A program made the translations under genes and the position numbers. Below are positions 50,288 through 59,353 of a stretch of DNA of 64,000 nt, in pieces. Origin of the DNA: Derxia lacustris (GTDB lineage: Bacteria; Pseudomonadota; Gammaproteobacteria; Burkholderiales; Burkholderiaceae_E); NCBI RefSeq assembly GCF_002105195.1, contig NZ_MUHU01000011.1, forward strand, positions 269,030-333,029. The letters run 5' to 3'. Positions within the stretch are counted from its first letter, which is position 1; every line of letters starts with the position of its first letter. The notes under the pieces were generated by a model. The model was not told where the DNA came from and did not search any database. It worked only from the letters and a program-made list of their open reading frames with translations.

Positions 50288-51475
50288 TCAGAAGAAGTCG
50301 ACCGTGCTGGCGGCCGCCGCCGCGCCGGTCCGATTGGCATTGCCGGCCAGACCAGCGCCGGGATCGGGATCGCGGCCATCGTGGGCCGCCTGTTCTTCGG
50401 GTGTGGTGTAGCTGGCCTTGAGTCGTGCAAGCCATTGCATGGCATCGATCTCAAGCCGGCCGGCCGCGCGCTCGGCGAGCAGCGGATCGAGGCGGCTCAT
50501 GTCGACATGGGTGTGCTCGAGCATCTGGCCGACCCGGTCCTGCGATTGCAGGAACACCAGCGTGTCGTCGATCTCGCCCTTGATCGCGAGCCCTTCGTCG
50601 CTCAGCACCCGGGACGACGCGACCAGCTCGTCGGTGCCGCTGCGCAGTCGCGCAACGACATCGGCGACGCATTCGTTGGCCTGGCTGAACATGTCGCGGT
50701 CGTGCTCGGCCAGCGTCGTGCAGCTGCGCCGCGCATCGCCCATGAATTGAGCGAAGCGCTCGACCACGCCGGCAATCCGCACCCCGGTCTCGCCCGACTG
50801 CTGCGACAGCTCGCGCACCGCCTGGGCAAGCACCCCAAAGCCGCGTCCGTGCTCGCCGGCGCGCGCCGCCTCGATGGCGGCATTGATCGATAGCAGCGTG
50901 GTCTGGCGTGCAATCAGCCCCACCTGCGCCGCCATGGCGCGCAGCTGCTCGACGAATTCGTCGGAGGCCATCGTGCCGTCCATCAGGCGGGTGCGTTCGG
51001 CCAGCGCCTGCTGCTGGCGGCTCAGCAGCTCGTCGAGCCGCTGCTGGGCATCGTGTACCGCGTCCAGCATGGCTTCGCCGGCCTGCCGGTGGCCGCCGCC
51101 GGTCACCTCCCGCAGCCGCTCCGACAGGGTCGCGAAGCGCATGGTCAGCTCGTCGAAGGCATGGCTCCCATAGGCGTGGGCATGCCGCACCAGCCGGGTC
51201 CAGATGGGCAGCGCGGCGGCGCAGAGCGCCAGCCGCTCGATGGCGGACCCGGCGTCGGCCGCGCTGCGGTCGGGCGCCGGACGCGCGGCATCGTCGCGCC
51301 AGATGAACCAGCCGCTCAGCATGAGAAACAACAGCGCCACGATCCAGCGCAACGACGGCATTTCACCGGCCAGCGCTATGCCGAGCATGCCAACCGGCGG
51401 CACGAGCTGCTTTGGCTGGCACGCCAGGGCACGCAGCGCGGCAGAGCCTGAAAGTTGGGAGAGTTGTGCATTCAT
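50288..51475 (-). CDS. MCP-type signalling protein with short membrane anchor
   Basis: A 395-residue protein. One or two hydrophobic stretches lie near residues 27-60 ([26 protein letters not shown]) with no sizeable periplasmic domain. A receptor tip [41 protein letters not shown] follows. The C-terminal third ([22 protein letters not shown]) differs from usual receptors. It is the first gene of the chemotaxis operon and probably senses a cytosolic signal. Confidence 0.85.
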   Translation of the reverse strand: MNAQLSQLSGSAALRALACQPKQLVPPVGMLGIALAGEMPSLRWIVALLFLMLSGWFIWRDDAARPAPDRSAADAGSAIERLALCAAALPIWTRLVRHAHAYGSHAFDELTMRFATLSERLREVTGGGHRQAGEAMLDAVHDAQQRLDELLSRQQQALAERTRLMDGTMASDEFVEQLRAMAAQVGLIARQTTLLSINAAIEAARAGEHGRGFGVLAQAVRELSQQSGETGVRIAGVVERFAQFMGDARRSCTTLAEHDRDMFSQANECVADVVARLRSGTDELVASSRVLSDEGLAIKGEIDDTLVFLQSQDRVGQMLEHTHVDMSRLDPLLAERAAGRLEIDAMQWLARLKASYTTPEEQAAHDGRDPDPGAGLAGNANRTGAAAAASTVDFF

Positions 51476-51518
51476 GGACGGGCATCCCGGCGCCGCCGAC
51501 TGCGGCTGTGGAAACTGC

Positions 51519-51544
51519 CGGTGCAGATTGGTCCCGATGCACCG
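51519..51544. promoter_or_regulatory. Inverted repeat upstream of the chemotaxis operon
   Basis: CGGTGCA (51519-51525) and TGCACCG (51538-51544) are perfect arms 12 bases apart, 44 bases upstream of the first chemotaxis gene. Operator function is inferred. Confidence 0.35.
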
Positions 51545-51654
51545 AGGGGAATCATGCGAGGAATGCGCCGTCGGACCGTCTGATCGCGTGCTCACGCGTC
51601 GCCCTTGTGTGAGCGCGCAGTGGTTTGCGGATGCGCGCAGTCGGGCGCGATCGG

Positions 51655-53058
51655 TCAGGTCTTGCGCGAGGTGGACGGTGCAACGCCGTAGCGCTGCCGG
51701 TAATCGACCGAGAAAGCCGAGGCGCTGGCATAGCCGACCTGCTCGCGGATCAGCCGCAGCGGCAGATCGGTCGTTACAAGCAGCTCGTTGGCCCTGGCAA
51801 GCCGCAGCTCTCTCAGATAGCGGCCCGGCGTGGTGTTGCGGAAGCGCCGGAACGCGGTCTCCAGCGTGCGTCGACCGACTCCGGCCGCCTGGATCAGCGC
51901 CGCGCTGTCGAGCGGCGCGGACAGATCCGCTTCGAGATGGCGGCAGGCGCGCTGCAGATAGGCCGGCTCGGCGCGCGCCGGACCGTCGGCGGGCAGGAGC
52001 GGCATGTCGGGCGGCTCGGCGGCGGCGGGCCACAGGGCATCGGCTTGCACCTGACGCCGCAGGGCTTCCATCCACGGCCGCTGGATTTCGCAGTACGCCG
52101 CCTTGTGCAGCAGCGCGCGCTGGGCGTCGCCGAGCTGTCGATACACATGCGACAGGTGGAAATGCGCCGCGAAGCAGAGCGGCTGCTGCCGCGTGGCCTC
52201 GGCCGCGTTCAAGGCGCGGTGGTAGTGCTCGCGGGCGCGGGCCGGACGCTCGGACAGGTCATGCCAGCGCGCTTCGAGCAGATGCGACCGCGCGACCGCC
52301 AGTCCGGGATAGCTCGCGCGAATCATGTTGAAGGCGTCGCCGGTCGCATGGTGCGGATCGGCGACGCCGCGAAACAACGCCCGCACCAGATGAAAACGCG
52401 GACCGCTCGGCCGTGGCGAACCGCAATCGCGCCAGTGCGCTTCCAGCTCGGCCGCCAGACGCGCGAAGAAGGGCCGGATCGCATCGAGTGGCGCCGGCGT
52501 CGGATTGCGCGGCGATACCGCGCGCGTGCAGGGCCGGCCGACCTCGACCAGATAGGCCTGGTATTCGCCCAGGCAGCACGCCAGACGGGCATGCAGCGCG
52601 GCCTCGGTGGCAGCGCCGTCGGCGCACAGCAGCGCGACCCGCCTGAGCAGCTCGGCGGCCGACGGAGATTTGACGGTCGCGGCATCGAAGGCCGCGTCCT
52701 GGATGGCCAGATGGCCGCCGTGCAGGCGCAGCGTCACGGGCAGCGCCGTGGTGACCAGCAGCCGACTGGCCTGGACCAGCGCCTCGCCCACCCGTCCCTC
52801 GGCAAGGAGCGCCTGCGGCAGCCAGCTTGCGGCCAGCTGAGCCTCGGCATGCAGTCCGTTGGCGGCAAAGACCTGCCGTGTCGCGCACAGCCGCTCGACC
52901 AGCCCGTCGCCGTGGGTCTCGGCGAGCAGCTCGGTCTCGACCTGGTGCAGCGTCTCGTGAGCCGAGGCAATCACTCCCGCATTGCCCCGGTGCTTCTGGT
53001 GCCGTTCGCCCGCCATGTATCCCGACATCCGCTTGCCGTGCGCGATGACCGCGCTCAT
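51655..53058 (-). CDS. AraC-family regulator with TPR-like N-terminal domain
   Basis: A 467-residue protein. Residues 1 to about 340 are helical and look like degenerate TPRs ([37 protein letters not shown]). The C-terminal 100 residues hold two HTHs of the AraC type: [22 protein letters not shown] and [31 protein letters not shown]. No ligand-binding cupin domain is seen. It lies between chemotaxis and acyl-CoA genes; its targets are unknown. Its start is embedded beside a hairpin (53060-53083). Confidence 0.88.
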   Translation of the reverse strand: MSAVIAHGKRMSGYMAGERHQKHRGNAGVIASAHETLHQVETELLAETHGDGLVERLCATRQVFAANGLHAEAQLAASWLPQALLAEGRVGEALVQASRLLVTTALPVTLRLHGGHLAIQDAAFDAATVKSPSAAELLRRVALLCADGAATEAALHARLACCLGEYQAYLVEVGRPCTRAVSPRNPTPAPLDAIRPFFARLAAELEAHWRDCGSPRPSGPRFHLVRALFRGVADPHHATGDAFNMIRASYPGLAVARSHLLEARWHDLSERPARAREHYHRALNAAEATRQQPLCFAAHFHLSHVYRQLGDAQRALLHKAAYCEIQRPWMEALRRQVQADALWPAAAEPPDMPLLPADGPARAEPAYLQRACRHLEADLSAPLDSAALIQAAGVGRRTLETAFRRFRNTTPGRYLRELRLARANELLVTTDLPLRLIREQVGYASASAFSVDYRQRYGVAPSTSRKT

Positions 53059-53059
53059 C

Positions 53060-53083
53060 CGGCTCCGGCAAATGGCGGAGCCG
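53060..53083 (-). promoter_or_regulatory. Hairpin sequestering the Shine-Dalgarno of the AraC-type gene
   Basis: On the minus strand CGGCTCCG pairs perfectly with CGGAGCCG across an 8-base loop; the second arm contains GGAG and ends one base before the ATG at 53058. If formed in mRNA it would block initiation. A T run (53089-53093) flanks it on the plus strand, so it also resembles a terminator in that direction. Confidence 0.5.
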
Positions 53084-53392
53084 ACCGCTTTTTAACGCGC
53101 CGGAATTATGGCGATCCGGGTGCGCCGGCGCTCGGGAAGGTTGGGGTAGACGGTGGCTCGGCCGTCAACCGGACAGACTCGCCTGTTCTGGCGGCTGAAG
53201 CGCGCACCGGCAGGCCGGCGCCGCCGCGCTATGTCTGCCAGCGCACAGATGCCGGGCCGGCGCCGCGCCCACCATCGGCGGAGGCAAGCCCTGAGCGCCG
53301 CCGCAGCGCCGGGCGCCCGCCGTCGCCCGTCCGGGCGCGGGTCCACTTCCCGCCGCAGCAGGCCCATCCCGCGCCGGCCAAAGGAGCAGTTC
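53084..53392. other. Intergenic gap between the AraC-type gene and the downstream small gene
   Basis: About 310 bases of GC-rich sequence with no credible gene. AAGGAGCAG just before 53393 is the ribosome-binding site of the next gene; no clear promoter is seen. Confidence 0.5.
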
Positions 53393-53773
53393 ATGTCCTT
53401 CTTCCACGGCGTGGTCCGCCTCGACCATCACAGCGCCCAGCTGCTGCGTTTCGACGCCGAGCGGATGGAGAGCGCCCAGCTCGCCGACCATCCGCATGCC
53501 ACCCGCCAGCACCACGGCGAGGTACGCAGCGAGCATGAGTTCTTCGGCAGCGTCTGCGATGCGCTCGACGGCATCGGCGAAGTGCTGGTGACCGGCGGCC
53601 ACACCGCGCTCAACGATTTCCGCCACTACAGCGCCAAGCACCGGCCCCAGCTCGGTCCGCATCTGGTCGGCTGGGAGCCGGTCGATCATCCGACCGAGGG
53701 CGAGCTGCTGGCGTTCGCGCGCCGCTTCTTCGTGCGGCGCGGCCGGCTCAACGGCACGCCCGCCGGCATCTGA
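53393..53773 (+). CDS. Small conserved proteobacterial protein (annotated elsewhere as translational machinery protein)
   Basis: A 126-residue protein: VVRLDHHSAQLLRFDAERME at the start, HHGEVRSEHEFFGSVCDALDGIGEVLVTGGHTALNDFRHY, and GWEPVDHPTEGELLAFARRFF at the end. This matches a family I know from Burkholderiales with an eRF1 domain-like/ribosomal fold, often called translational machinery protein; actual role unknown. AAGGAG lies 6 bases before the ATG. It stands alone, convergent with the acyl-CoA dehydrogenase gene. Confidence 0.75.
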   Translation: MSFFHGVVRLDHHSAQLLRFDAERMESAQLADHPHATRQHHGEVRSEHEFFGSVCDALDGIGEVLVTGGHTALNDFRHYSAKHRPQLGPHLVGWEPVDHPTEGELLAFARRFFVRRGRLNGTPAGI

Positions 53774-53822
53774 CGCCACCCGCCGCTGATCCGGGCGGAG
53801 AACCTCGGCGCTGCGCCGACGA

Positions 53823-55649
53823 CTAGGCCACCAGCCAGGGCAGCTCGCGGCCGCAGGAGCGCAGCAGCTCCAGCCGCAGATTCAGCTCGGGCAGCAGCCA
53901 GTCGCGGCCATGCCCGGCCACGACGATGCGCTGGGCATACCAGCCATCGCCCGGATGCCGCGCCGCCGCGCGCGCGCTGCGCGCCCAGGCCCAGGCCAGC
54001 GCCACCAGACCGAAGGCATGCAGGGCATCGCCGGCCACCGCCGCCGGCCAGCCCGGATCGGCCTGGGCCGCCGTCGCCAGTTCGGCCGCGCCGGCGCGGA
54101 AGCCGGCAATCGCGTCCTCGAGCGCGGTCGCGAATTCGCGCAGCGCCGGCGCGCCGACCGCGCCCTGCTCGCAGCGCTCCGATGCGTCGCGGCAAGCCAC
54201 GGCCTCGCGCGCGAATTCATCGAGCAGCGCGCCGAGCCGCCGGCCCTCGTCGCCGAGGATCTTGCGCTGCACCAGGTCGAGCGCCTGAATCTCGTTCGTG
54301 CCCTCGTAGATCATCGCGATGCGGCTGTCGCGCAGCGTCTGCTCGATGCCGTACTCATGCACATAGCCGTAGCCGCCCCAGACCTGGAGCGCATCGCTCG
54401 CGCCGAGAAAACCGTTGCCGGTGAGCATGGCCTTGAGCAGCGGCGTCATCAGTTCCACATGGCCGAGCGCACGGTCGCGTTCGGCTGCATCGGGATGCTG
54501 CTCGGCGCGGTCGAGCCATTGCGCGGTCGCATAGGCCAGCACGCGCTGGCCCTCGACCAGCGCCTGCAAGCGGCTGAGGATGCGGCGCACCGGCGCATGC
54601 AGCGCGATCGGATCGGCGCCGGCCGCATTGCCGCGCGGCGCCGTCGTCATGCTGGCCGCAAGTCCGTTGGCCGGCGCCGGCCGCGCCTTGGATTGCAGCC
54701 GTTCGTGGGCATAGCGCAGCGCGTTCTGCGTCGCCGCCTCCAGATGGCCGAGGCCCTGCATCGCCACATGCAGCCGGGCCGAATTCATCATCACGAACAT
54801 CGCGTTCAGGCCGCGACCGGGCTCGCCGATCAGCCAGCCGGTCGCGCCCTCGAAGCTCATCACGCAGGTGGCGCTGCCCTTGATGCCCATCTTCTTTTCG
54901 ATGCCGTCGCAGCGCAGCGCGTTGCGGCTGCCGTCGTCGAGGATCTTGGGCACCAGCGCCAGCGACAGGCCCTTGCTGCCGGCCGGCGCATCGGGCAGCC
55001 GGCACAGCACCAGATGCACGATGTTTTCGGTGAGGTCGTGCTCGCCGCCGCTGATGAAAATCTTGCCGCCGGTGATGCGCAGACTGCCGTCGGGCTGGGG
55101 CTCGGCCCGGGTGCGCACCTGGCCCAGATCGCTGCCGGCCTGCGGCTCGGTCAGGCACATGGTGGCCAGGGTTTCGCCGCTGACGATGCCGGGCAGCCAG
55201 CGTTCGCGCAGCGCCGGGCTGGCGTGCGCGCGCAGGCAGCCGTAGGCGCCGTGCAGCAGGCCCGGGTACATGGTCCAGGCGTGGTTGCTCGCGGCGAGCA
55301 TTTCGTTGAGCACGGTGTCGAGCAGCAGCGGCAGCCCCTGCCCGCCGTCCTCGGCGGCGCAGCCGAGCGCGGGCCAGCCGGCATCGACATAGGCGCGCCA
55401 GGCGTCGCGATAGCCGGCGGGCGTGGCGACCTTGCCATCGGGCGTCCAGCGGCAGCCTTCGAGGTCGGCGCTGCCGTTGATCGGCGCGAGCACGTCGCGC
55501 GCGAACTTGCCGGCTTCCTCGATCACGGCGGCGGCGGTGTCGGCGTCCATGTCGGCATGGGCCGGCAGCTGCGGCCAGTCGGCCGGCGCGGCCAGCACCT
55601 CGTCGATGACGAAGCGCATCGCGCGCAGCGGCGGTTCATAGCTCCACAT
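53823..55649 (-). CDS. Acyl-CoA dehydrogenase with C-terminal extension
   Basis: A 608-residue FAD enzyme. The core shows TMCLTEPQAGSDLGQVRTRA, GIKGSATCVMSFEGATGWLIGEPGRGL, the FAD/substrate region QVWGGYGYVHEYGIEQTLRDSRIAMIYEGTNEIQALDLVQRKI with the catalytic-region Glu in YEGTNEIQ, and a further helical domain of about 130 residues as in FadE/DmdC-type enzymes. It is last in the leftward ech-fcs-SDR-acd series, 63 bases after the SDR. In that context it may desaturate dihydro-hydroxycinnamoyl-CoA (phenylpropanoyl-CoA) before hydration (inference). Confidence 0.92.
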   Translation of the reverse strand: MWSYEPPLRAMRFVIDEVLAAPADWPQLPAHADMDADTAAAVIEEAGKFARDVLAPINGSADLEGCRWTPDGKVATPAGYRDAWRAYVDAGWPALGCAAEDGGQGLPLLLDTVLNEMLAASNHAWTMYPGLLHGAYGCLRAHASPALRERWLPGIVSGETLATMCLTEPQAGSDLGQVRTRAEPQPDGSLRITGGKIFISGGEHDLTENIVHLVLCRLPDAPAGSKGLSLALVPKILDDGSRNALRCDGIEKKMGIKGSATCVMSFEGATGWLIGEPGRGLNAMFVMMNSARLHVAMQGLGHLEAATQNALRYAHERLQSKARPAPANGLAASMTTAPRGNAAGADPIALHAPVRRILSRLQALVEGQRVLAYATAQWLDRAEQHPDAAERDRALGHVELMTPLLKAMLTGNGFLGASDALQVWGGYGYVHEYGIEQTLRDSRIAMIYEGTNEIQALDLVQRKILGDEGRRLGALLDEFAREAVACRDASERCEQGAVGAPALREFATALEDAIAGFRAGAAELATAAQADPGWPAAVAGDALHAFGLVALAWAWARSARAAARHPGDGWYAQRIVVAGHGRDWLLPELNLRLELLRSCGRELPWLVA

Positions 55650-55712
55650 GGCGGGCTCCGGCGGCGGTGGGCAATGCGCGGGGCGATGCCGCGCGGCGGT
55701 CGAGCGCGGCGC

Positions 55713-56477
55713 TCATCGCGGCGGCAGGCGCAGCGCGCCGTCGATGCGGATGACCTCGCCGTTGAGCGCGGCGTTCTCGGCGATGTGGGCCGCGAGCGCC
55801 GCGAATTCCTCGGGCTTGCCGAGCCGCTTGGGGAAGGGGATCGACTCGCCGAGCGAACGCTGAACCTCCTCGGGCAGCTCATGCAGCAGCGGCGTGAGAA
55901 ACAGCCCCGGCGCAATCGTCAGCACGCGGATGCCGTGCTGGGCCAGATCGCGCGCGAGCGGCAGCGTCATCGCCGCCACGCCGCCCTTCGACGCCGAGTA
56001 CGCCGCCTGCCCCACCTGCCCGTCAAAGGCTGCCGCCGACGCGGTGTTGACGATGACGCCGCGCTCGCCGTCGTCGAGCGGATCGAGTTTTGCCATCGCC
56101 GCCGCCGCCAGCCGCAGCACGTTGTAGCTGCCGACCAGATTCACCTCGACGATGCGGCGGAACTGCTCCAGCGGCGCGGCGCTGCCGTCGCGCTGCACCA
56201 CGCGCTTGGCGCCGCCGATGCCGGCCACGTTCATCAGCACGCGCGCCGCGCCGTGGGCCGCACTCGCCCGGGCCAGCGCCGCTTCCACGCTTTCGGGCGA
56301 GGTGATGTCGCAGACGCAGGCGATGCCGCCGATGGCCTCGGCCACGCTCTGCGCGGCGGCGGCGTTGATGTCGAGCACGGCCACTTTCGCGCCGCGCCGG
56401 GCCAGCTCGCGCGCGGTGGCGGCGCCCAGCCCCGATCCGCCGCCGGTCACGACGGCAGCGATTCCCTGAAGATTCAT
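55713..56477 (-). CDS. Short-chain dehydrogenase, likely beta-hydroxyacyl-CoA dehydrogenase
   Basis: A 254-residue SDR with the cofactor motif TGGGSGLG (11-18), Asp35 after the second strand (VLDINAA) indicating NAD preference, NVAG at 83-86 and the triad Ser147, Tyr160, Lys164 (YSASKGG). It resembles 17-beta-HSD10-type 3-hydroxyacyl-CoA dehydrogenases. It lies 13 bases after the CoA ligase gene and probably oxidises 3-hydroxy-3-arylpropanoyl-CoA. Confidence 0.9.
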   Translation of the reverse strand: MNLQGIAAVVTGGGSGLGAATARELARRGAKVAVLDINAAAAQSVAEAIGGIACVCDITSPESVEAALARASAAHGAARVLMNVAGIGGAKRVVQRDGSAAPLEQFRRIVEVNLVGSYNVLRLAAAAMAKLDPLDDGERGVIVNTASAAAFDGQVGQAAYSASKGGVAAMTLPLARDLAQHGIRVLTIAPGLFLTPLLHELPEEVQRSLGESIPFPKRLGKPEEFAALAAHIAENAALNGEVIRIDGALRLPPR

Positions 56478-56490
56478 TGCTGGCTCCGGT

Positions 56491-58362
56491 TCAGAAGCGG
56501 TGCGGCAGGATCAGCCACGGATCGGCCGTGCGGCCGTCGTACAGCGCCTCGACCAGCGCAGCGCGCTGCTTGAGCACCGCGCGCTGGTTGATCGAGCCCT
56601 TGTCGGTCAGCTCGCCCGCATCCAGCGACGGCGGCTCGGCCATCAGATGCGCGCGCGCCACGCGGTTGGCGCTGCCCGTGCCCTCGCGCCACAGCCGGTC
56701 CACGGCGTCCTGGAAGAACTCGCGCACCTTGGGGTGATGCAGCACCTCGGGCGCCGGCGTGTCGGCCGGCAGCCCGGCATGGGCGCGGCAGGCGGTGAGC
56801 TGGGGAAAGATCAGCAGGCCGATGTCGTCGCGGTTCATGCCGGTGACGACCGAGTCCTGCACCAGCGGCGCGCCGATGGCGAGCACCTTGGCGCGCAGCG
56901 CGCCCACGCTCACGAAGGTGCCGGTCGAGAGCTTGAAATCCTCGGCGATGCGGCCGTCGAACAGCAGGCCGCGCTTCACGTCGGTCGGGTCCACCAGCTG
57001 CACCGCGTCGCCGGTCTTGTAGAAGCCTTCCTCGTCGAAGGCCTCGGCGGTCTGCTCGGGCTCGCGCCAGTAGCCGGGCATCACATTGGGGCCGCGGAAG
57101 CGGATCTCGGTCTTGCCGTCCACAGGCACCAGCTTCACTTCCACGCCCGGGCACGGCAGGCCGATATGGCCGGCCGCCACATCGTTGCGCAGCGCAAAGA
57201 TCGCCGACGGCGCGGTCTCGGTCATGCCCAGGCCGCTGTACATCGGGATGCGTTCGCCGACGGTCTTTTCGGCCAGCGCATCGAGCTTGTCCCAGACCGC
57301 CTGCGCCAGTCCGGCGCCGGCAAAGAAGAAGGCCTTGACGCGGCTGAACAGCCGCTCGCGCAGCTCGTCGTCGCGCTCCATCGCATGCGCGATTTCCTCG
57401 AAGCCCTTGGGCACGTTGAAGTACACGGTCGGCGCGATCTCGCGCAGATTGCGCAGCGTCTCGGCGATGCCGTTCGGCGTCGGCTTGCCGCCGTCGATGT
57501 AGAGCGTGCCGCCGTTGTAGAGCACCAGGCCCACGTTCTTGTTGCCGCCGAAGGTGTGATTCCACGGCAGCCAGTCCACGAGTACCGGCGGCTCCTCGGT
57601 CAGGAAGGCGAGCGACTGCGCCACCATCTGCTGGTTGGAGCAGAGCATGCGATGGGTGTTGATGACGCCCTTCGGGTCCTTGGTCGAGCCCGAGGTGAAC
57701 AGGAACTTGGCGATGGTGTCGGGGCCGACCGCCGCATGCGCCGCCGCGCCGCTGTCGCGATAAGGCGTGGCGAGCAGCTCGGCATAGCCGTGGCTCGCGC
57801 GGCCGGGCAGCGCACCCTCGCCGAACACCAGCTGCACATCGGCTGGCACCACCGCCTCGATGGCGGCCGCAAACGGCGTGGCCGACGACGCAAACACCAG
57901 CCCCGGCGTCAGCTTGCCGAGCACATGGCGCAGCTTGCCGAAGTCCTTCGACACCAGCGAATAGGCCGGCGACACCGGCGTGTAGGGCACGCCGGCCCAC
58001 AGCGCGCCGAGCGCCAGGATCAGATGCTCGATGTCGTTGTCGGACAGGATGGCGATGGGCCGCTCGGCGCTCAGGCCCATGTCGACGAAGGCCTGCGCCA
58101 GCGCCTTCACCTGGGCCAGCGCCTGGGCATAGGTCACGCGGCGCCATTCGCCGGTCTTGTCGCGCTGGGCCACATAGGTGCGATGCGGCGCCACCTGGGC
58201 CCAGAGTTCGAGCCGGTCGGTCACGCGGTCGGGATAGGCGCCGAGCGGCTCGGTCGAGCGCAGCACCAGGCTGCCGTCGGCGCGCGTTTCCACGGTCGCG
58301 TCGACACAACCGCCGACGCGGGTGTCGCGGTAACGCGGCGGAATGTTCAGCGGTGCGTTCAT
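56491..58362 (-). CDS. fcs: Feruloyl/coumaroyl-CoA synthetase
   Basis: A 623-residue adenylate-forming enzyme. The AMP motif FLFTSGSTKDPKGVINTHRM is present; VDWLPWNHTFGGNKNVG, YSGLGMTETAPSAIF, EIRFRGPNVMPGYWREPEQT and the late YKTGDAVQLVD match feruloyl-CoA synthetases. It activates ferulate, p-coumarate or related acids with ATP and CoA. It overlaps the hydratase gene by 4 bases. Substrate identity is inferred from family and context. Confidence 0.92.
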   Translation of the reverse strand: MNAPLNIPPRYRDTRVGGCVDATVETRADGSLVLRSTEPLGAYPDRVTDRLELWAQVAPHRTYVAQRDKTGEWRRVTYAQALAQVKALAQAFVDMGLSAERPIAILSDNDIEHLILALGALWAGVPYTPVSPAYSLVSKDFGKLRHVLGKLTPGLVFASSATPFAAAIEAVVPADVQLVFGEGALPGRASHGYAELLATPYRDSGAAAHAAVGPDTIAKFLFTSGSTKDPKGVINTHRMLCSNQQMVAQSLAFLTEEPPVLVDWLPWNHTFGGNKNVGLVLYNGGTLYIDGGKPTPNGIAETLRNLREIAPTVYFNVPKGFEEIAHAMERDDELRERLFSRVKAFFFAGAGLAQAVWDKLDALAEKTVGERIPMYSGLGMTETAPSAIFALRNDVAAGHIGLPCPGVEVKLVPVDGKTEIRFRGPNVMPGYWREPEQTAEAFDEEGFYKTGDAVQLVDPTDVKRGLLFDGRIAEDFKLSTGTFVSVGALRAKVLAIGAPLVQDSVVTGMNRDDIGLLIFPQLTACRAHAGLPADTPAPEVLHHPKVREFFQDAVDRLWREGTGSANRVARAHLMAEPPSLDAGELTDKGSINQRAVLKQRAALVEALYDGRTADPWLILPHRF

Positions 58363-59177
58363 GACTTGCTCACCTTTCCCGCCTTGCCGTCGAGGAAGGC
58401 GCGCATGCGTTGCTTGGCGGCATCGTCGCCCTGGGCGATGGCCGCCATGAGCGATTCGACGAACAGGCCGTCGGCCTGCGGCAGATCGGCGATGCGCGGC
58501 AGCGCGTGCATCACCGCGAAGTTGGAAAGCGGCGCATTGGCGGCGATGCGCTGCGCGAGCTGCATGGCCTTGGCCAACCCTTCGCCGTCGCCGACCAGGT
58601 ATTGCGCCAGGCCCACGCGCTCGCCCTCGGCGGCGTCGTAGACCCGGCCGGTCAGCATCATGTCGGCCATGCGCGAGGCTCCGATCAGGCGCGGCACGCG
58701 GGCCGAGCCGCCGCCGCCCACGAACAGGCCGCGCTGGCCTTCGGGCAGGCCGTAGAAGGTGCTCGCCTCGGCCACGCGGATGTGACAGGCGCTGGCCAGT
58801 TCAAGCCCGCCGCCGACCACCGCGCCGTGCAGCACGGCAATCACCGGCACCCGGCCGAACTGGATCGCGTCGAAGGCCGCATGCCAGCCGCGCGAATGCA
58901 GGATGCCCTCGGCCACGCTGCGCTCGGCCAGCTCCGACAGATCGAGCCCGGCGCAGAAATGCTCGCCCGATCCGCTGATGACGACTGCGCGCACCGCCTC
59001 GGGCAGGTTGATGAAGAAGGTGTGCAACTGCGCGATCAGCCGGTCGTTGATCGCGTTGCGCTTGGCCGGGCGTTCGAGCCGCACGGTGGCGACCGCGCCG
59101 GTCGCGTCGATGCGCAACAGGTCGAGGCCATCGAAGACGGTGGACGGAGGCAGGTCTGAGCTGAGCATGAGAGGCAT
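58359..59177 (-). CDS. Enoyl-CoA hydratase of the hydroxycinnamate cluster
   Basis: A 272-residue crotonase-fold protein with the oxyanion-hole segment HFCAGLDLSEL, GGGLELASA (Glu126) and YGLPEGQRG (Glu146), the two catalytic-type glutamates of hydratases. It may only hydrate hydroxycinnamoyl-CoA (CouM-like) or also cleave it to the aldehyde (Ech-like); a vanillin dehydrogenase gene is not present here and an SDR is, which favours hydration only. Start alternatives at 59177 and 59168 cannot be separated. Confidence 0.87.
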   Translation of the reverse strand: MPLMLSSDLPPSTVFDGLDLLRIDATGAVATVRLERPAKRNAINDRLIAQLHTFFINLPEAVRAVVISGSGEHFCAGLDLSELAERSVAEGILHSRGWHAAFDAIQFGRVPVIAVLHGAVVGGGLELASACHIRVAEASTFYGLPEGQRGLFVGGGGSARVPRLIGASRMADMMLTGRVYDAAEGERVGLAQYLVGDGEGLAKAMQLAQRIAANAPLSNFAVMHALPRIADLPQADGLFVESLMAAIAQGDDAAKQRMRAFLDGKAGKVSKS

Positions 59178-59207
59178 CGCGGGCGGTCGTTGGAGATGCC
59201 ATTTTGC

Positions 59208-59223
59208 TTATTGTTTAAAACTA
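59208..59223. promoter_or_regulatory. AT-rich element 1 upstream of the ech-fcs operon
   Basis: TTATTGTTTAAAACTA agrees at 14 of 16 positions with element 2 at 59303-59318 and resembles the site at 41682. It lies 30 bases upstream of the hydratase start, so it may overlap the promoter. Confidence 0.6.
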
Positions 59224-59302
59224 AATTCAAGCGGATTCACGCTCGGTACTTTCCCTTGGATAAATGCGCCGGATGGCAGGCCTCAACTCATCGGTGTTTT
59301 TG

Positions 59303-59318
59303 TTATTGTTGATAACTA
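59303..59318. promoter_or_regulatory. AT-rich element 2 upstream of the amidohydrolase gene
   Basis: TTATTGTTGATAACTA contains the dyad GTTAT-N5-ATAAC (59302-59316) and lies 35 bases before the amidohydrolase start. With element 1 it forms a direct repeat 95 bases apart in the divergent promoter region. Confidence 0.6.
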
Positions 59319-59353
59319 CATAGCCTGACAGAGCCAAGCCCAGGGAGACGCCC

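Noticed and set aside
53910..56573. Open frame of about 890 codons antisense to the acyl-CoA dehydrogenase and SDR
   Set aside because: Shadow frame produced by high third-position GC; both antisense genes have full catalytic motifs.
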